NCBI RefSeq assembly: GCF_900105115.1
Contig: NZ_FNRV01000001.1
Coordinates: forward strand, 2,775,501 to 2,839,500
Length of the DNA: 64,000 nt
From: Pseudomonas mohnii
GTDB lineage: Bacteria; Pseudomonadota; Gammaproteobacteria; Pseudomonadales; Pseudomonadaceae
Direction: 5' to 3'
Position 1 is the first letter of the stretch. Each line of letters opens with the position of its first letter. Of the stretch, positions 47,314-57,500 are shown one piece after another. Made by a program: the position numbers and the translations under genes. Under the pieces are notes generated by a model. It did no database searches, was not told the origin of the DNA, and saw only the letters and a list, made by a program, of their open reading frames with translations.

Positions 47314-50007
47314 ATGAAAAGCCAACCCGATGCCGCCAGCCGTATGGTGGCCGAGGTAGTGACGCAGTTGCCTGTGCCCTCGCGGCTCGGCATGCTGCGT
47401 TTCGAACGGCTGAATGAAGCAAGCTGGGCGCTGCTGTTTCTTGATCCCAATTGCGAACGCCAGTTCGGCCTGCCGGCCATGGAGCTGTGCGCTCTGGTCG
47501 GCTCGCCCTACGCCAGCCTGATGGAGCCGGAAGCGCGCTATCAATTGCATGATGCGATCCAGCACCAACTGAGCGAAAACTCGCACTACCTGATCCGCTA
47601 CACCCTGCACACCGCCTCCGGCTCGCTGAACCTGCTGGAAATGGGCGAACCCTACAAGCAACACAATCGACACCTGCTGCGCGGTTACCTGCTGGTGATC
47701 GACGGCCTGTTCGAAGATGACCCCTTGCTGCCGGCACTGGATCTCGAAAACCAGAACTCGCGCCTGCAAATCGCCCTGGAACTCAACCAGCGCGCCCAGC
47801 AGGAACAACTGCAGCATCTGGAACGGGCGCGCGCCCAGCAGGACCTGATCCTGCTGCTGACCCGCCAACGCTACAGCAGCAACAATTCCCTGCAAGAAGC
47901 CGCCGAGCTGATTACGCGCAGCGCCTGTGATATCTACGCAATCGACTGCGCCAGCCTGTGGAACCTGGAAGGCTCGATGCTGGTGCCCATCTCGGCCTAT
48001 CACCGCACCAGCGGGGAATACCTGCTGCCGGCGCCCATCGACGCCAGCCATTTCCCCGACTACCTTGAAGCCTTGCAAACCGGCCGCGCCATCGATGCCC
48101 ACAACGCCATTCGCGACCCGCGCACCCGGGACATGGCCGAAAGCCTGCTCCCACGCAATGTCAACGCGATGCTCGACGCCAGCATTCGGGTCGATGGCCA
48201 AGTGGTCGGCGTACTGTGCCTGGAGCAATCCGGTGCGACCCGCCTCTGGCAGTCGGACGAAATCGCCTTTGCCGGCGAACTGGCCGATCAGTTCGCCCAG
48301 GTCATCAGCAATCACAACCGGCGCACCGCCACCAGCGCGCTGCACCTGTTCCAGCGGGCGGTCGAGCAAAGTGCCAACGCCTTTTTGCTGGTCAATTGCG
48401 ATGGGGTGGTGGAGTACGTCAACCCGAGCTTCACCGCGATCACCCAGTACAGCACCGAAGAAGTCCATGGCCAGCGGCTGTCGGAACTGCCGGCCCTGGA
48501 AAACCTCAGCGAACTGTTGTTCGACGCGCCCTCGGCGCTGGCCAAGAGCAACAGCTGGCAAGGCGAATTCAAGAGCCGGCGCAAAAACCTCGAACCGTAC
48601 TGGGGCCAGTTGTCGATTTCCAAGGTCTACGGCGACAATCGCGAGCTGACCCATTACATCGGCATCTACGAAGACATCACCCAGACCAAGCTCGCCCAGC
48701 AACGCATCGAGCGCCTGGCCTACACCGACAACCTGACCAACCTGGGCAATCGCCCGGCGTTCATCCGCAACCTCGACGAACGCTTCGCCCGCGATGCCGA
48801 CACCCCGATCAGCCTGTTGCTGGTGGACATCGATAACTTCAAGCGGATCAACGACAGCCTCGGTCACCAGACCGGCGACAAACTGCTGATCAGCCTGGCC
48901 CGACGCCTGCGCAACAGCCTTATCCCGAGTGGCAGCCTGGCGCGTTTTGCCAGTAACGAATTCGCCGTGTTGCTGGACAACAGCGACCTGGCGACAAGCC
49001 AACAAGTGGCCAATCAACTGCTGGCAACCCTCGACAAACCCATGTTCGTCGACAACCAGTTGATCAGCGTGACCGGCTCCGTGGGCCTGGCCTGCGCGCC
49101 ACTGCACGGACGCGACCCGCAGACCCTGATGCGTAACGCCGGCCTGGCGCTGCACAAGGCCAAGGCCAACGGCAAACACCAGGTGCAAGTGTTCACCGAA
49201 GCCCTGAACGCCGAGGCCAGCTACAAGCTGTTCGTTGAAAACAACCTGCGCCGCGCCCTGACCCAGAACGAACTCGATGTGTTCTACCAGCCCAAGCTGT
49301 GCCTGCGCAGCGGTCGCCTGCTGGGGATGGAAGCGCTGCTGCGCTGGAATCATCCGGAAAAAGGCATGATCCGTCCGGACCAGTTCATCAGCGTGGCCGA
49401 GGAAACCGGCCTGATCATTCCCATCGGCAAATGGATCGCGCGCCAGGCCTGTCGCAAGAGCAAAGAGCTGACCGCCGCGGGCATGGGCAATCTTCAGGTG
49501 GCGATCAACCTGTCGCCCAAACAGTTTTCCGACCCGGACCTGGTGGCCTCCATCGCCAACATCCTCAAGGAAGAAGCGCTGCCCGCCCACTTGCTGGAAC
49601 TGGAACTGACCGAAGGCCTGTTGCTGGAGGCCACCGAAGACACCCACCTGCAACTCGACCAGCTCAAGCGCCTGGGCCTGACCCTGGCCATGGACGACTT
49701 CGGCACCGGCTATTCGTCGCTCAGTTACTTGAAAAAATTCCCCATCGACATCATTAAGATCGATCGAAGCTTCATTCACGAAATCCCGGACAACCAGGAC
49801 GACATGGAAATCACCTCCGCGGTGATCGCCATGGCCCATAACCTGAAACTCAAGGTCGTGGCTGAAGGCATCGAGACCGCCCAGCAACTGGCCTTCCTGC
49901 GTCGCCATCGCTGCGACGTTGGCCAGGGCTACCTGTTCGACAAACCGATCCCGGGCTCCGAGCTGATCGAAAAGCTCCAACGCTACCCGCGCGGCCCGAC
50001 CGCCTGA
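47314..50007 (+). CDS. dipA: Cyclic-di-GMP phosphodiesterase DipA (GAF-PAS-GGDEF-EAL)
   Basis: An 897-residue soluble sensor enzyme. The N-terminal part (1-150) is a PAS-like region, followed by a GAF domain (about 190-345), a PAS domain (about 350-465), a degenerate GGDEF domain where the signature reads ASNEF near residue 547, and an EAL domain with EALLRW near residue 672, NLSPKQF, and DDFGTGYSSLSYL. The intact EAL and lost GGDEF signature indicate c-di-GMP hydrolysis. In P. aeruginosa DipA (PA5017) has the same ASNEF and promotes biofilm dispersion. The position before msrA is conserved. Confidence 0.93.
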   Translation: MKSQPDAASRMVAEVVTQLPVPSRLGMLRFERLNEASWALLFLDPNCERQFGLPAMELCALVGSPYASLMEPEARYQLHDAIQHQLSENSHYLIRYTLHTASGSLNLLEMGEPYKQHNRHLLRGYLLVIDGLFEDDPLLPALDLENQNSRLQIALELNQRAQQEQLQHLERARAQQDLILLLTRQRYSSNNSLQEAAELITRSACDIYAIDCASLWNLEGSMLVPISAYHRTSGEYLLPAPIDASHFPDYLEALQTGRAIDAHNAIRDPRTRDMAESLLPRNVNAMLDASIRVDGQVVGVLCLEQSGATRLWQSDEIAFAGELADQFAQVISNHNRRTATSALHLFQRAVEQSANAFLLVNCDGVVEYVNPSFTAITQYSTEEVHGQRLSELPALENLSELLFDAPSALAKSNSWQGEFKSRRKNLEPYWGQLSISKVYGDNRELTHYIGIYEDITQTKLAQQRIERLAYTDNLTNLGNRPAFIRNLDERFARDADTPISLLLVDIDNFKRINDSLGHQTGDKLLISLARRLRNSLIPSGSLARFASNEFAVLLDNSDLATSQQVANQLLATLDKPMFVDNQLISVTGSVGLACAPLHGRDPQTLMRNAGLALHKAKANGKHQVQVFTEALNAEASYKLFVENNLRRALTQNELDVFYQPKLCLRSGRLLGMEALLRWNHPEKGMIRPDQFISVAEETGLIIPIGKWIARQACRKSKELTAAGMGNLQVAINLSPKQFSDPDLVASIANILKEEALPAHLLELELTEGLLLEATEDTHLQLDQLKRLGLTLAMDDFGTGYSSLSYLKKFPIDIIKIDRSFIHEIPDNQDDMEITSAVIAMAHNLKLKVVAEGIETAQQLAFLRRHRCDVGQGYLFDKPIPGSELIEKLQRYPRGPTA

Positions 50008-50103
50008 CAGCACACCTGGCCCCACAGGGTTAGTGCGTAAATGGACGGTATTGGGCACACTGGCGGTCTGATTATTTACATCTCAACCTGACTGAGAGGA
50101 CTG

Positions 50104-50754
50104 ATGATGGTTCTGCGCTCGGAAATTCTGGTGAACAAAAACGTGCTCCCTACTAAAGAACAAGCTCTGCCCGGCCGCGAAACCCCGATCAAGGTGCCGG
50201 ACAAACACTTCGTCAACCACAACCCGCTGCTGGGTCCGTTCCCCGGCAACGTCGAGTTCGCCATCTTCGGCCTGGGCTGTTTCTGGGGCGCGGAGCGTCG
50301 GTTCTGGCAGCGTGAAGGCGTGTACAGCACCGCCGTGGGTTATGCCGGCGGTTTCACGCCGAACCCGACGTACGAAGAAGTCTGCTCGGGCCTGACCGGC
50401 CACAGCGAAGTCGTGCTCGTGGTCTACGAGCCGGAAAAAGTCAGCTACGAAGAGCTGCTGAAGATGTTCTGGGAACTGCACAACCCGACCCAGGGCATGC
50501 GCCAGGGCAACGACATCGGCACCCAATACCGTTCGGTGATCTACGCCATCAAACCAGAGCAACTGGAAGCGGCGAAGAAGAGCGCGCAGGTGTTCCAGGC
50601 CGAACTGACCAAGGCCGGCAAAGGCATCATCACCACCGAAATCGATGAAGCCCCGACCTTCTACTACGCCGAGGCGTATCACCAGCAATACCTGGCGAAA
50701 AACCCTGAAGGCTATTGCGGGATTGGCGGTACCGGCGTGACTTGCCCGATTTAA
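50104..50754 (+). CDS. msrA: Peptide-methionine (S)-S-oxide reductase MsrA
   Basis: A 216-residue repair enzyme reducing methionine S-sulfoxide in proteins and free methionine. The catalytic motif is [11 protein letters not shown] near residue 58, and the conserved [17 protein letters not shown] and [20 protein letters not shown] segments are present. It starts at either of two adjacent ATGs (50104 or 50107). A GAGAGGA ribosome binding site precedes them. Confidence 0.97.
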   Translation: MMVLRSEILVNKNVLPTKEQALPGRETPIKVPDKHFVNHNPLLGPFPGNVEFAIFGLGCFWGAERRFWQREGVYSTAVGYAGGFTPNPTYEEVCSGLTGHSEVVLVVYEPEKVSYEELLKMFWELHNPTQGMRQGNDIGTQYRSVIYAIKPEQLEAAKKSAQVFQAELTKAGKGIITTEIDEAPTFYYAEAYHQQYLAKNPEGYCGIGGTGVTCPI

Positions 50755-50768
50755 TCGGTCAACAAACC

Positions 50769-50870
50769 TGTAGGAGCGAGCCTGCTCGCGAAAAACCCGG
50801 GTGCACCGCGAAGCATCCGGGTTTACGCGTTATCGTTCACGACCTTCGCGAGCAAGCTCGCTCCTACAGG
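50769..50870. repeat. REP doublet between msrA and rlmJ
   Basis: TGTAGGAGCGAGCCTGCTCG and CGAGCAAGCTCGCTCCTACA face each other between these convergent genes. An extra inner hairpin (AACCCGGGTG/CATCCGGGTT) makes it a likely bidirectional transcript end. Confidence 0.92.
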
Positions 50871-50877
50871 TACAGAA

Positions 50878-51717
50878 TCAACTCTCGGCAATCAACCAAT
50901 CCATGCGCCACCCACCCTGGGTCTGCCCGAGCTTCTCGGACAACCACGGCAGCAACTCACGCAACTCTTCCTCCAGCCCCCACGGCGGATTGGCAATCGC
51001 CAGCCCGGAACCGTTCAGGCTGTTTGGCGTATCCAGCGGATGCACCAGCAACTCCACGCGCAGCAACTTCGGCGCGCCCGTACCGGCGAGGTCCTGATAG
51101 AAACGGCGCAACGCACGCTGGTCCTTCACCGGGTACCAGATCGCCGCCACGGTTTGCCGCATCCGGCCAATCGCCTCTTTCAAGGACGCCGCGCAGCGCT
51201 GCATCTCGTCGAGCTGTTCGAACGGCGGGTCGATCAACATCACCGCGCGCTTCTCCGGCACCGGCAGCAAGGCACGCGGCACATGCCAGCCCTCGCCCAA
51301 GTGCACCTTGACCCGACGATCGCCGGCCATGTTGTCCTTGAGCAATACGCCGTCTTCCGGGTGCTTCTCATTGAGCAAAACACGATCCTGCGGACGGGTC
51401 AGGCGCCGCGCCAACTCCGGCGAGCCCGGGTAATAGCGCAACTGGCCATCCGGGTTCATTTCGTGCAGCACCTGCATGTAATCGGCGGTCAGGAGCGGCA
51501 GGTCCGGCTGATCCCACAAACGCGCGATGCCCTCCAGGTACTCACCGGTACGACTGGCCTGATCGCCTTGGAGGTCATACAGACCAATGCCGGCGTGGGT
51601 GTCGAGATAGGCAAACGGCTGTTCCTTGCGCGACATCAGGGCGATGAGGCGGGTCAAGGTCAGGTGTTTGAACACATCGGCGTGATTGCCGGCATGGAAG
51701 GCGTGACGATAATTCAT
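50878..51717 (-). CDS. rlmJ: 23S rRNA (adenine-2030-N6)-methyltransferase RlmJ
   Basis: A 279-residue SAM-dependent methyltransferase modifying A2030 of 23S rRNA. The N-terminus MNYRHAFHAGNHADVFKH and PFAYLDTHAGIGLYDL are diagnostic. The catalytic DPPFEQ motif lies near residue 164. It is monocistronic and convergent with msrA. Confidence 0.96.
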   Translation of the reverse strand: MNYRHAFHAGNHADVFKHLTLTRLIALMSRKEQPFAYLDTHAGIGLYDLQGDQASRTGEYLEGIARLWDQPDLPLLTADYMQVLHEMNPDGQLRYYPGSPELARRLTRPQDRVLLNEKHPEDGVLLKDNMAGDRRVKVHLGEGWHVPRALLPVPEKRAVMLIDPPFEQLDEMQRCAASLKEAIGRMRQTVAAIWYPVKDQRALRRFYQDLAGTGAPKLLRVELLVHPLDTPNSLNGSGLAIANPPWGLEEELRELLPWLSEKLGQTQGGWRMDWLIAES

Positions 51718-51796
51718 GGCTGCTCCTGCGAAGGCCGGGAAGTTTACCTTTTACCGGCCGGCAAGTCAGGGGTTGGCGACAGAGCGGCCCCCTACA

Positions 51797-52120
51797 CTAC
51801 AGCGGCGACCGAGCCCGCAACCGCCGCCCAACCACATCCAGCACATCGCAGCCATCGCGCAACGAAATGGCGCAGAGCAAGGCAAAGTCGCTGAGGATAA
51901 AGGACTCGCACTCGATCGAACCGCGCATCGACAGGTTTTCAAGCACCTGGGTGACGGCGCGAATGCGATGGTTGGCCGCGTCATACAAAACATCGAGCGG
52001 CGCGTGGGTGTCGACGAACAGGGTGGGCATGTCGCTGCAGTTGCTGGTCAATGCCATGAAGCGGTTGTCGGGATGAGGGGTCGGTTTTTCGTAGGGTGGA
52101 TCGGGATGTATGGTTTTCAT
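51797..52120 (-). CDS. DUF6124 family small protein
   Basis: A 107-residue protein of a group seen mainly in Pseudomonas (DUF6124). It has the segment FVDTHAPLDVLYDAANHRI, then ENLSMRGSIECESFILSDFALLC, which is typical of the family. No function is known and no membrane segment is visible. A conserved-looking leader lies directly upstream (see 52126-52290). It is flanked by rlmJ and putP with no obvious operon partner. Confidence 0.82.
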   Translation of the reverse strand: MKTIHPDPPYEKPTPHPDNRFMALTSNCSDMPTLFVDTHAPLDVLYDAANHRIRAVTQVLENLSMRGSIECESFILSDFALLCAISLRDGCDVLDVVGRRLRARSPL

Positions 52121-52125
52121 TTTTT

Positions 52126-52290
52126 AACCTCTGGTAGAAGCGGGGCTACCATCGGCCTTCCTACGGGCTTGGGTGGCAGCCATACGCGGGGTAGGAATAT
52201 CGAGACCAGAGAACTCGACCACGCCGAAGCGTGCCCGCGCACAGCCGCCGCAACAGATCTTACGGACGCACGTTAGTGGCCGCAAATCAG
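52126..52290 (-). promoter_or_regulatory. Leader region of the DUF6124 gene with possible short ORF
   Basis: On the minus strand a frame without stops reads LTCVRKICCGGCARARFG, then VVEFSGLDIPTPRMAATQ, and ends ADGSPASTRG-stop six bases before the DUF6124 ATG. No good start codon with a ribosome binding site is apparent. It resembles sequences I recall preceding similar small genes in other pseudomonads, so it may be a conserved regulatory RNA or leader rather than a protein. The paired segments CTACCATCGGCC and GGTGGCAGCC hint at structure. Confidence 0.35.
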
Positions 52291-52532
52291 GTGTCGACAC
52301 CAAAGCGTTTCAACTGGTCTTAACGGGTTCCTACACCCCATCACTGAATGGTCAGTGACCGCCAAAGACTACCCATGAAACCGACGCGCCAACAGTTCAC
52401 GAAAACCGTTACGTTTTGAAGGAAATGTCCGAAGACGTTGCCCGGAAATTTCGTGCGCCTGACGTTGCAGTGAACCCAGACCAGCAGCATGACCGACCTG
52501 AACTCAAGGCAGACCGGCCAGATCCCAACCCT

Positions 52533-52571
52533 CAAAAAAAACGGCCCGCCTCCAGTAGGAGACGGGCCGTA
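52533..52571 (-). terminator. Rho-independent terminator of putP
   Basis: On the minus strand ACGGCCCGTCTCC pairs with GGAGGCGGGCCGT around a short loop and is followed by eight T residues. It lies 35 bases past the putP stop. Confidence 0.92.
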
Positions 52572-52605
52572 TCGGTGGATAGAGCTGAGACTCAGCCCAC
52601 GCTTA

Positions 52606-54090
52606 TCACTTGTTCAAACGGAAATCTGCCTCGGCAGCAGCGAAGCGCGACAGCATGCCGCTAGTCGGGTTACCCAGTTTGCTGACGATGTAGATCGCCA
52701 GGCTGGCGAAGATGAAGCCAGGGATGATTTCGTACAGGCCCAGCAGTTCGAAGTGTTTCCACACGATCACGGTGATCGCGCCGACCAGGATACCGGCCAG
52801 TGCGCCGTTGCGGGTCATGTCTTTCCAGATCACCGAGATCAGCACGACCGGACCGAATGCAGCACCGAAACCGGCCCATGCATAACTCACCAGCCCCAGT
52901 ACGCGGTTGCTCGGGTTGGCCGCCAGACCGATCGCGATCAGGGCAACCAGCAGCACCATGGCACGGCCGACCCAGACCAGTTCAACTTGGGAAGCGCTTT
53001 TACGCAGGAAGGTTTTGTAGAAGTCTTCGGTCAGGGCGCTGGAGCACACCAGCAGTTGGCAGCTCAGGGTGCTCATCACGGCCGCCAGAATTGCCGACAG
53101 CAGGACACCGGCCACCCATGGGTTGAACAGGATTTTCGCCAGTTCGATGAACACGCGCTCATGGTTTTCGGTGACGGCACCGGCCACTTCAGGGTGAGCC
53201 GAGAAGTAAGCGATACCGAAGAAACCTACCGCAACGGTGCCGCCCAGGCACAGGATCATCCAGGTCATGGAGATGCGACGGGCGTTGGCAATCGATTTGA
53301 CCGAATCCGCCGCCATGAAACGCGCGAGGATGTGCGGCTGGCCGAAGTAACCCAGGCCCCAGCCCATCAGCGAGATGATGCCGATGAAGGTCGTGCCCTT
53401 GAGCATGTCGAAGTTGCTTGGATCTTGCGCTTCGATGGCCAGGAACGTGGTATCGACGCCACCGGTAGCCAGCAGCACGATGATCGGCGTCAGCAACAAG
53501 GCGAAAATCATCAGGGTGGCTTGTACGGTGTCCGTCCAGCTCACTGCCAGGAAACCGCCCACGAAGGTGTAGGCAATCGTCGCCGCAGCACCGGCCCACA
53601 GCGCGGTCTCGTAGGACATGCCGAAGGTGCTTTCGAACAGACGGGCACCGGCCACAATGCCGGAAGCGCAGTAGATGGTGAAGAACACCAGGATCACGAC
53701 CGCAGAGATGATCCGCAGCAGCCCGCTTTTATCTTCGAAACGGCTGGCGAAGTAGTCCGGCAGCGTCAGGGCATCGCCGTTGTGCTCGGTCTGCACGCGC
53801 AGACGGCCGGCGACGAACAGCCAGTTCAGGTAGGCACCGATGATCAGGCCGATGGCGATCCAGCTTTCGGACAGACCGGACATGTAGATGGCGCCCGGCA
53901 GGCCCATCAACAACCAGCCGCTCATGTCGGATGCGCCCGCGGACAGTGCCGTGACGACGCTGCCCAGGCTACGACCGCCGAGAATGTAGTCAGAAAGGTT
54001 GTTGGTGGAGCGATAGGCCATGAAGCCGATCAGCACCATGGCTGCGATGTAGATCACGAACGTGATCAGGGTTGGGTTGCTTACGCTCAT
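52606..54090 (-). CDS. putP: Sodium/proline symporter PutP
   Basis: A 494-residue sodium:solute symporter with about 13 membrane helices. The N-terminal helix is followed by STNNLSDYILGGRSLGSVV, ALSAGASDMSGWLLMGLPG and, later, GLGYFGQPHILARFMA, all characteristic of PutP. I chose MSVSNPTL at 54090, preceded by AGGGCG at suitable spacing, rather than the 31-codon longer frame. It supplies proline to PutA, encoded divergently 462 bases away. GTTGCACC motifs in between should give PutA-dependent repression. Confidence 0.96.
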   Translation of the reverse strand: MSVSNPTLITFVIYIAAMVLIGFMAYRSTNNLSDYILGGRSLGSVVTALSAGASDMSGWLLMGLPGAIYMSGLSESWIAIGLIIGAYLNWLFVAGRLRVQTEHNGDALTLPDYFASRFEDKSGLLRIISAVVILVFFTIYCASGIVAGARLFESTFGMSYETALWAGAAATIAYTFVGGFLAVSWTDTVQATLMIFALLLTPIIVLLATGGVDTTFLAIEAQDPSNFDMLKGTTFIGIISLMGWGLGYFGQPHILARFMAADSVKSIANARRISMTWMILCLGGTVAVGFFGIAYFSAHPEVAGAVTENHERVFIELAKILFNPWVAGVLLSAILAAVMSTLSCQLLVCSSALTEDFYKTFLRKSASQVELVWVGRAMVLLVALIAIGLAANPSNRVLGLVSYAWAGFGAAFGPVVLISVIWKDMTRNGALAGILVGAITVIVWKHFELLGLYEIIPGFIFASLAIYIVSKLGNPTSGMLSRFAAAEADFRLNK

Positions 54091-54552
54091 TAAGTTACGC
54101 CCTGGCTTTGTTTTTATGTAGCGGCGGCTGGTGAACCGCTCGCAAACGATGACGTTTGACAGACGATCCGGGATCCCGCGCATTTATGACTGATGTTTCC
54201 CCAGGAAAGCCATCAGCCGGTGCACCAGCCTTTATGACTGGTTGCACCTTGGGGCGCGAATGCTATTCAACAAAGTAAATAAGGTGCAACCCATTTCTGG
54301 AGAATTAGTTGCACCTAATCGGATTTTCAGCAAAAGCAGGCCTTTTTGCTCCCTTTTAGCGCAGTAGATACGACGCGATAGAAGCAAAAGCACCAAGCAG
54401 GCACAGTACGTTCGTACCAGAATTTATTTCCTGACGAGCTGCTGAATATTCCGACAAAAAAAGGGTTGCACCCGGTTGCACCTCTTTCGGCGCACGGCTA
54501 ATCTTGCCGCCAGCTGATGCCACGCAGTCGTGGCAAACATGAGGATAAAAAC
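54091..54552. promoter_or_regulatory. putP-putA intergenic region with GTTGCACC operators
   Basis: Five copies of GTTGCACC lie in this gap: starting at 54241, 54308, 54465 and 54475 on the plus strand, and at 54283-54290 on the minus strand. GTTGCA is the known core recognised by the ribbon-helix-helix domain of E. coli PutA. The last pair is spaced 10 bases, one helical turn. They probably let PutA repress both genes without proline. A sixth copy lies within putA at 54691-54699. Confidence 0.85.
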
Positions 54553-57500
54553 ATGGCTACCACCACCCTTGGGGTCAAACTTGATGACCCGACCCGCGAA
54601 CGCCTCAAGGCTGCCGCGACCTCGATTGATCGCACGCCGCACTGGCTGATCAAGCAGGCAATTTTCAATTACCTGGAGAAACTCGAGGGTGGTGCAACCC
54701 TGACCGAGCTGAACGGTTTGACCAGCAAGGACGCTGACGACACGGGCGAAGTCCATGTCGACCACGCGCACCAGTGCTTCCTCGAATTCGCCGAAAGCAT
54801 CCTGCCGCAATCGGTGCTGCGCGCCTCGATCACCGCCGCTTACCGTCGTCCGGAACCGGAAGTGGTGCCGATGCTGATCGAGCAGGCTCGCCTGCCGGCG
54901 CCAATGGCCGAAGCCACCAACAAACTCGCCGCCTCGATTGCCGAAAAACTGCGCAATCAGAAGAGCGCGGGCGGTCGTGCCGGCATCGTTCAAGGCCTGC
55001 TGCAGGAATTTTCCCTGTCGTCCCAGGAAGGCGTGGCGCTGATGTGCCTGGCCGAAGCGCTGCTGCGCATCCCGGACAAAGGCACCCGTGACGCACTGAT
55101 CCGCGACAAGATCAGCACCGGCAACTGGCAGCCACACCTGGGTAACAGCCCTTCGCTGTTCGTCAACGCCGCGACCTGGGGCCTGTTGCTGACCGGCAAA
55201 CTGGTCTCTACCCATAACGAAACAGGCCTGACCTCGTCCCTGAGCCGCATCATCGGCAAGAGCGGCGAACCGATGATCCGCAAGGGCGTCGACATGGCGA
55301 TGCGCCTGATGGGCGAGCAGTTCGTCACCGGTGAAACCATCGCCGAAGCCCTGGCCAACGCCAGCAAATTCGAAGCCAAGGGCTTCCGTTACTCCTACGA
55401 CATGCTCGGTGAAGCCGCGCTGACCGAACACGACGCCCAGAAGTACCTGGCCTCGTACGAACAAGCCATCCACTCGATCGGCAAAGCGTCCCACGGTCGC
55501 GGGATTTATGAAGGCCCGGGCATCTCGATCAAGCTGTCGGCCTTGCACCCGCGCTACAGCCGCGCGCAATACGAGCGCGTGATGGACGAGCTGTACCCGC
55601 GCCTGCTGTCGCTGACCCTGCTGGCCAAGCAGTACGACATCGGCCTGAACATCGACGCCGAAGAAGCCGACCGCCTCGAGCTGTCGCTGGATCTGCTCGA
55701 GCGCCTGTGCTTCGAGCCGCAACTGACCGGCTGGAACGGCATCGGCTTCGTGATCCAGGCTTACCAGAAGCGTTGCCCGTACGTGATCGACTACGTGATC
55801 GACCTGGCTCGCCGCAGCCGTCATCGCCTGATGATCCGCCTGGTAAAAGGCGCGTACTGGGACAGCGAAATCAAGCGCGCCCAGGTCGAAGGCCTGGAAG
55901 GCTATCCGGTGTACACCCGCAAGGTGTACACCGACGTGTCCTACATCGCTTGCGCACGCAAACTGCTGTCGGTGCCGGAAGTCATCTACCCGCAGTTCGC
56001 CACGCACAACGCCCACACCCTGTCGGCCATTTATCACATCGCCGGTCAGAACTATTACCCGGGCCAGTACGAATTCCAGTGCCTGCACGGCATGGGTGAA
56101 CCGCTGTACGAACAGGTCGTCGGCAAGGTTTCCGAAGGCAAGCTGAACCGTCCGTGCCGCGTGTACGCTCCGGTCGGCACTCACGAAACCCTGCTGGCCT
56201 ATCTGGTACGTCGCCTGCTGGAAAACGGCGCGAACACTTCGTTCGTCAACCGTATTGCCGACCAGTCGATTTCGATTCAGGAGCTGGTGGCCGATCCAGT
56301 GGCCAGCATCGAGCAAATGGCGACGCTGGAAGGCGGCTTCGGCCTGCCGCACCCGCGCATTCCGCTGCCGCGTGACCTGTATGGCGCCGAGCGCGCCAAC
56401 TCCAGCGGCATCGACATGGCCAACGAACATCGCCTGGCCTCCCTGTCCTGCGCCCTGCTGGCGACCGCGCACAACCACTGGAAAGCCGCGCCGATGCTCG
56501 GTTGCGCCTCCAGCACTGAAACCCCTGCGCCGGTGCTGAACCCGTCCGATCTGCGTGACGTGGTCGGCCACGTGCAGGAAGCGACTGTCGAAGACGTCGA
56601 CAACGCCATCCAGTGCGCACTGAACGCTGCGCCGATCTGGCAGGCCACACCGCCTGCCGAGCGCGCCGCGATCCTGGAACGCGCCGCCGACTTGATGGAA
56701 GGCGAGATTCAGCCGCTGATGGGCCTGCTGGCTCGCGAAGCCGGCAAGACCTTCGCCAACGCCATCGCCGAAGTGCGTGAAGCCGTGGACTTCCTGCGTT
56801 ACTACGCGGTGCAGGCGCGCAACGATTTCACCAACGACGCGCACCGTCCGCTGGGCCCTGTCGTGTGCATCAGCCCGTGGAACTTCCCGTTGGCGATCTT
56901 CAGCGGTCAAGTCGCCGCTGCGCTGGCGGCCGGCAACCCGGTACTGGCCAAGCCTGCGGAACAAACCCCGCTGGTCGCCGCTCAAGCCGTGCGCCTGCTG
57001 CTCGAAGCCGGGATTCCGGAAGGCGTGCTGCAACTGCTGCCAGGCCGTGGGGAAACCGTCGGTGCCGGCCTGGTGGGCGATGATCGCGTCAAGGGCGTGA
57101 TGTTCACCGGCTCCACCGAAGTCGCTCGCCTGTTGCAACGCAACATCGCCGGCCGCCTCGACAACCAGGGTCGTCCGATTCCGCTGATCGCCGAAACCGG
57201 TGGCCAGAACGCGATGATCGTCGACTCTTCGGCACTGACCGAACAAGTGGTGATCGACGTCGTTTCGTCGGCCTTCGACAGCGCCGGCCAGCGTTGCTCG
57301 GCCCTGCGGGTACTGTGCCTGCAGGAAGATTCCGCCGACCGCGTCATCGAAATGCTCAAGGGCGCCATGGCTGAAAGCCGCCTCGGCAACCCCGAGCGCC
57401 TGTCCGTGGACATCGGCCCGGTGATCGACGCCGAAGCCAAGGCCGGCATCGAGAAGCACATCCAGGCCATGCGCGACAAAGGTCGCAGCGTGTACCAGGT

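Larger units (their letters stand above)
52121..52605. other. Gap between DUF6124 gene and putP
   Basis: The gap of 485 bases holds the DUF6124 leader (52126-52290), an unexplained stretch from 52290 to 52530 in which I see no convincing gene, and the putP terminator at 52533-52571. Confidence 0.5.

Noticed and set aside
47050..50058. Minus-strand open frame of about 1000 codons opposite dipA
   Set aside because: Antisense shadow of a complete, well-conserved GAF-PAS-GGDEF-EAL gene; no domain or ribosome binding site.
52173..52358. Plus-strand 61-codon frame upstream of the DUF6124 gene
   Set aside because: It lies opposite the leader frame and has no ribosome binding site. The conserved part is better explained as a leader element of the minus-strand gene.
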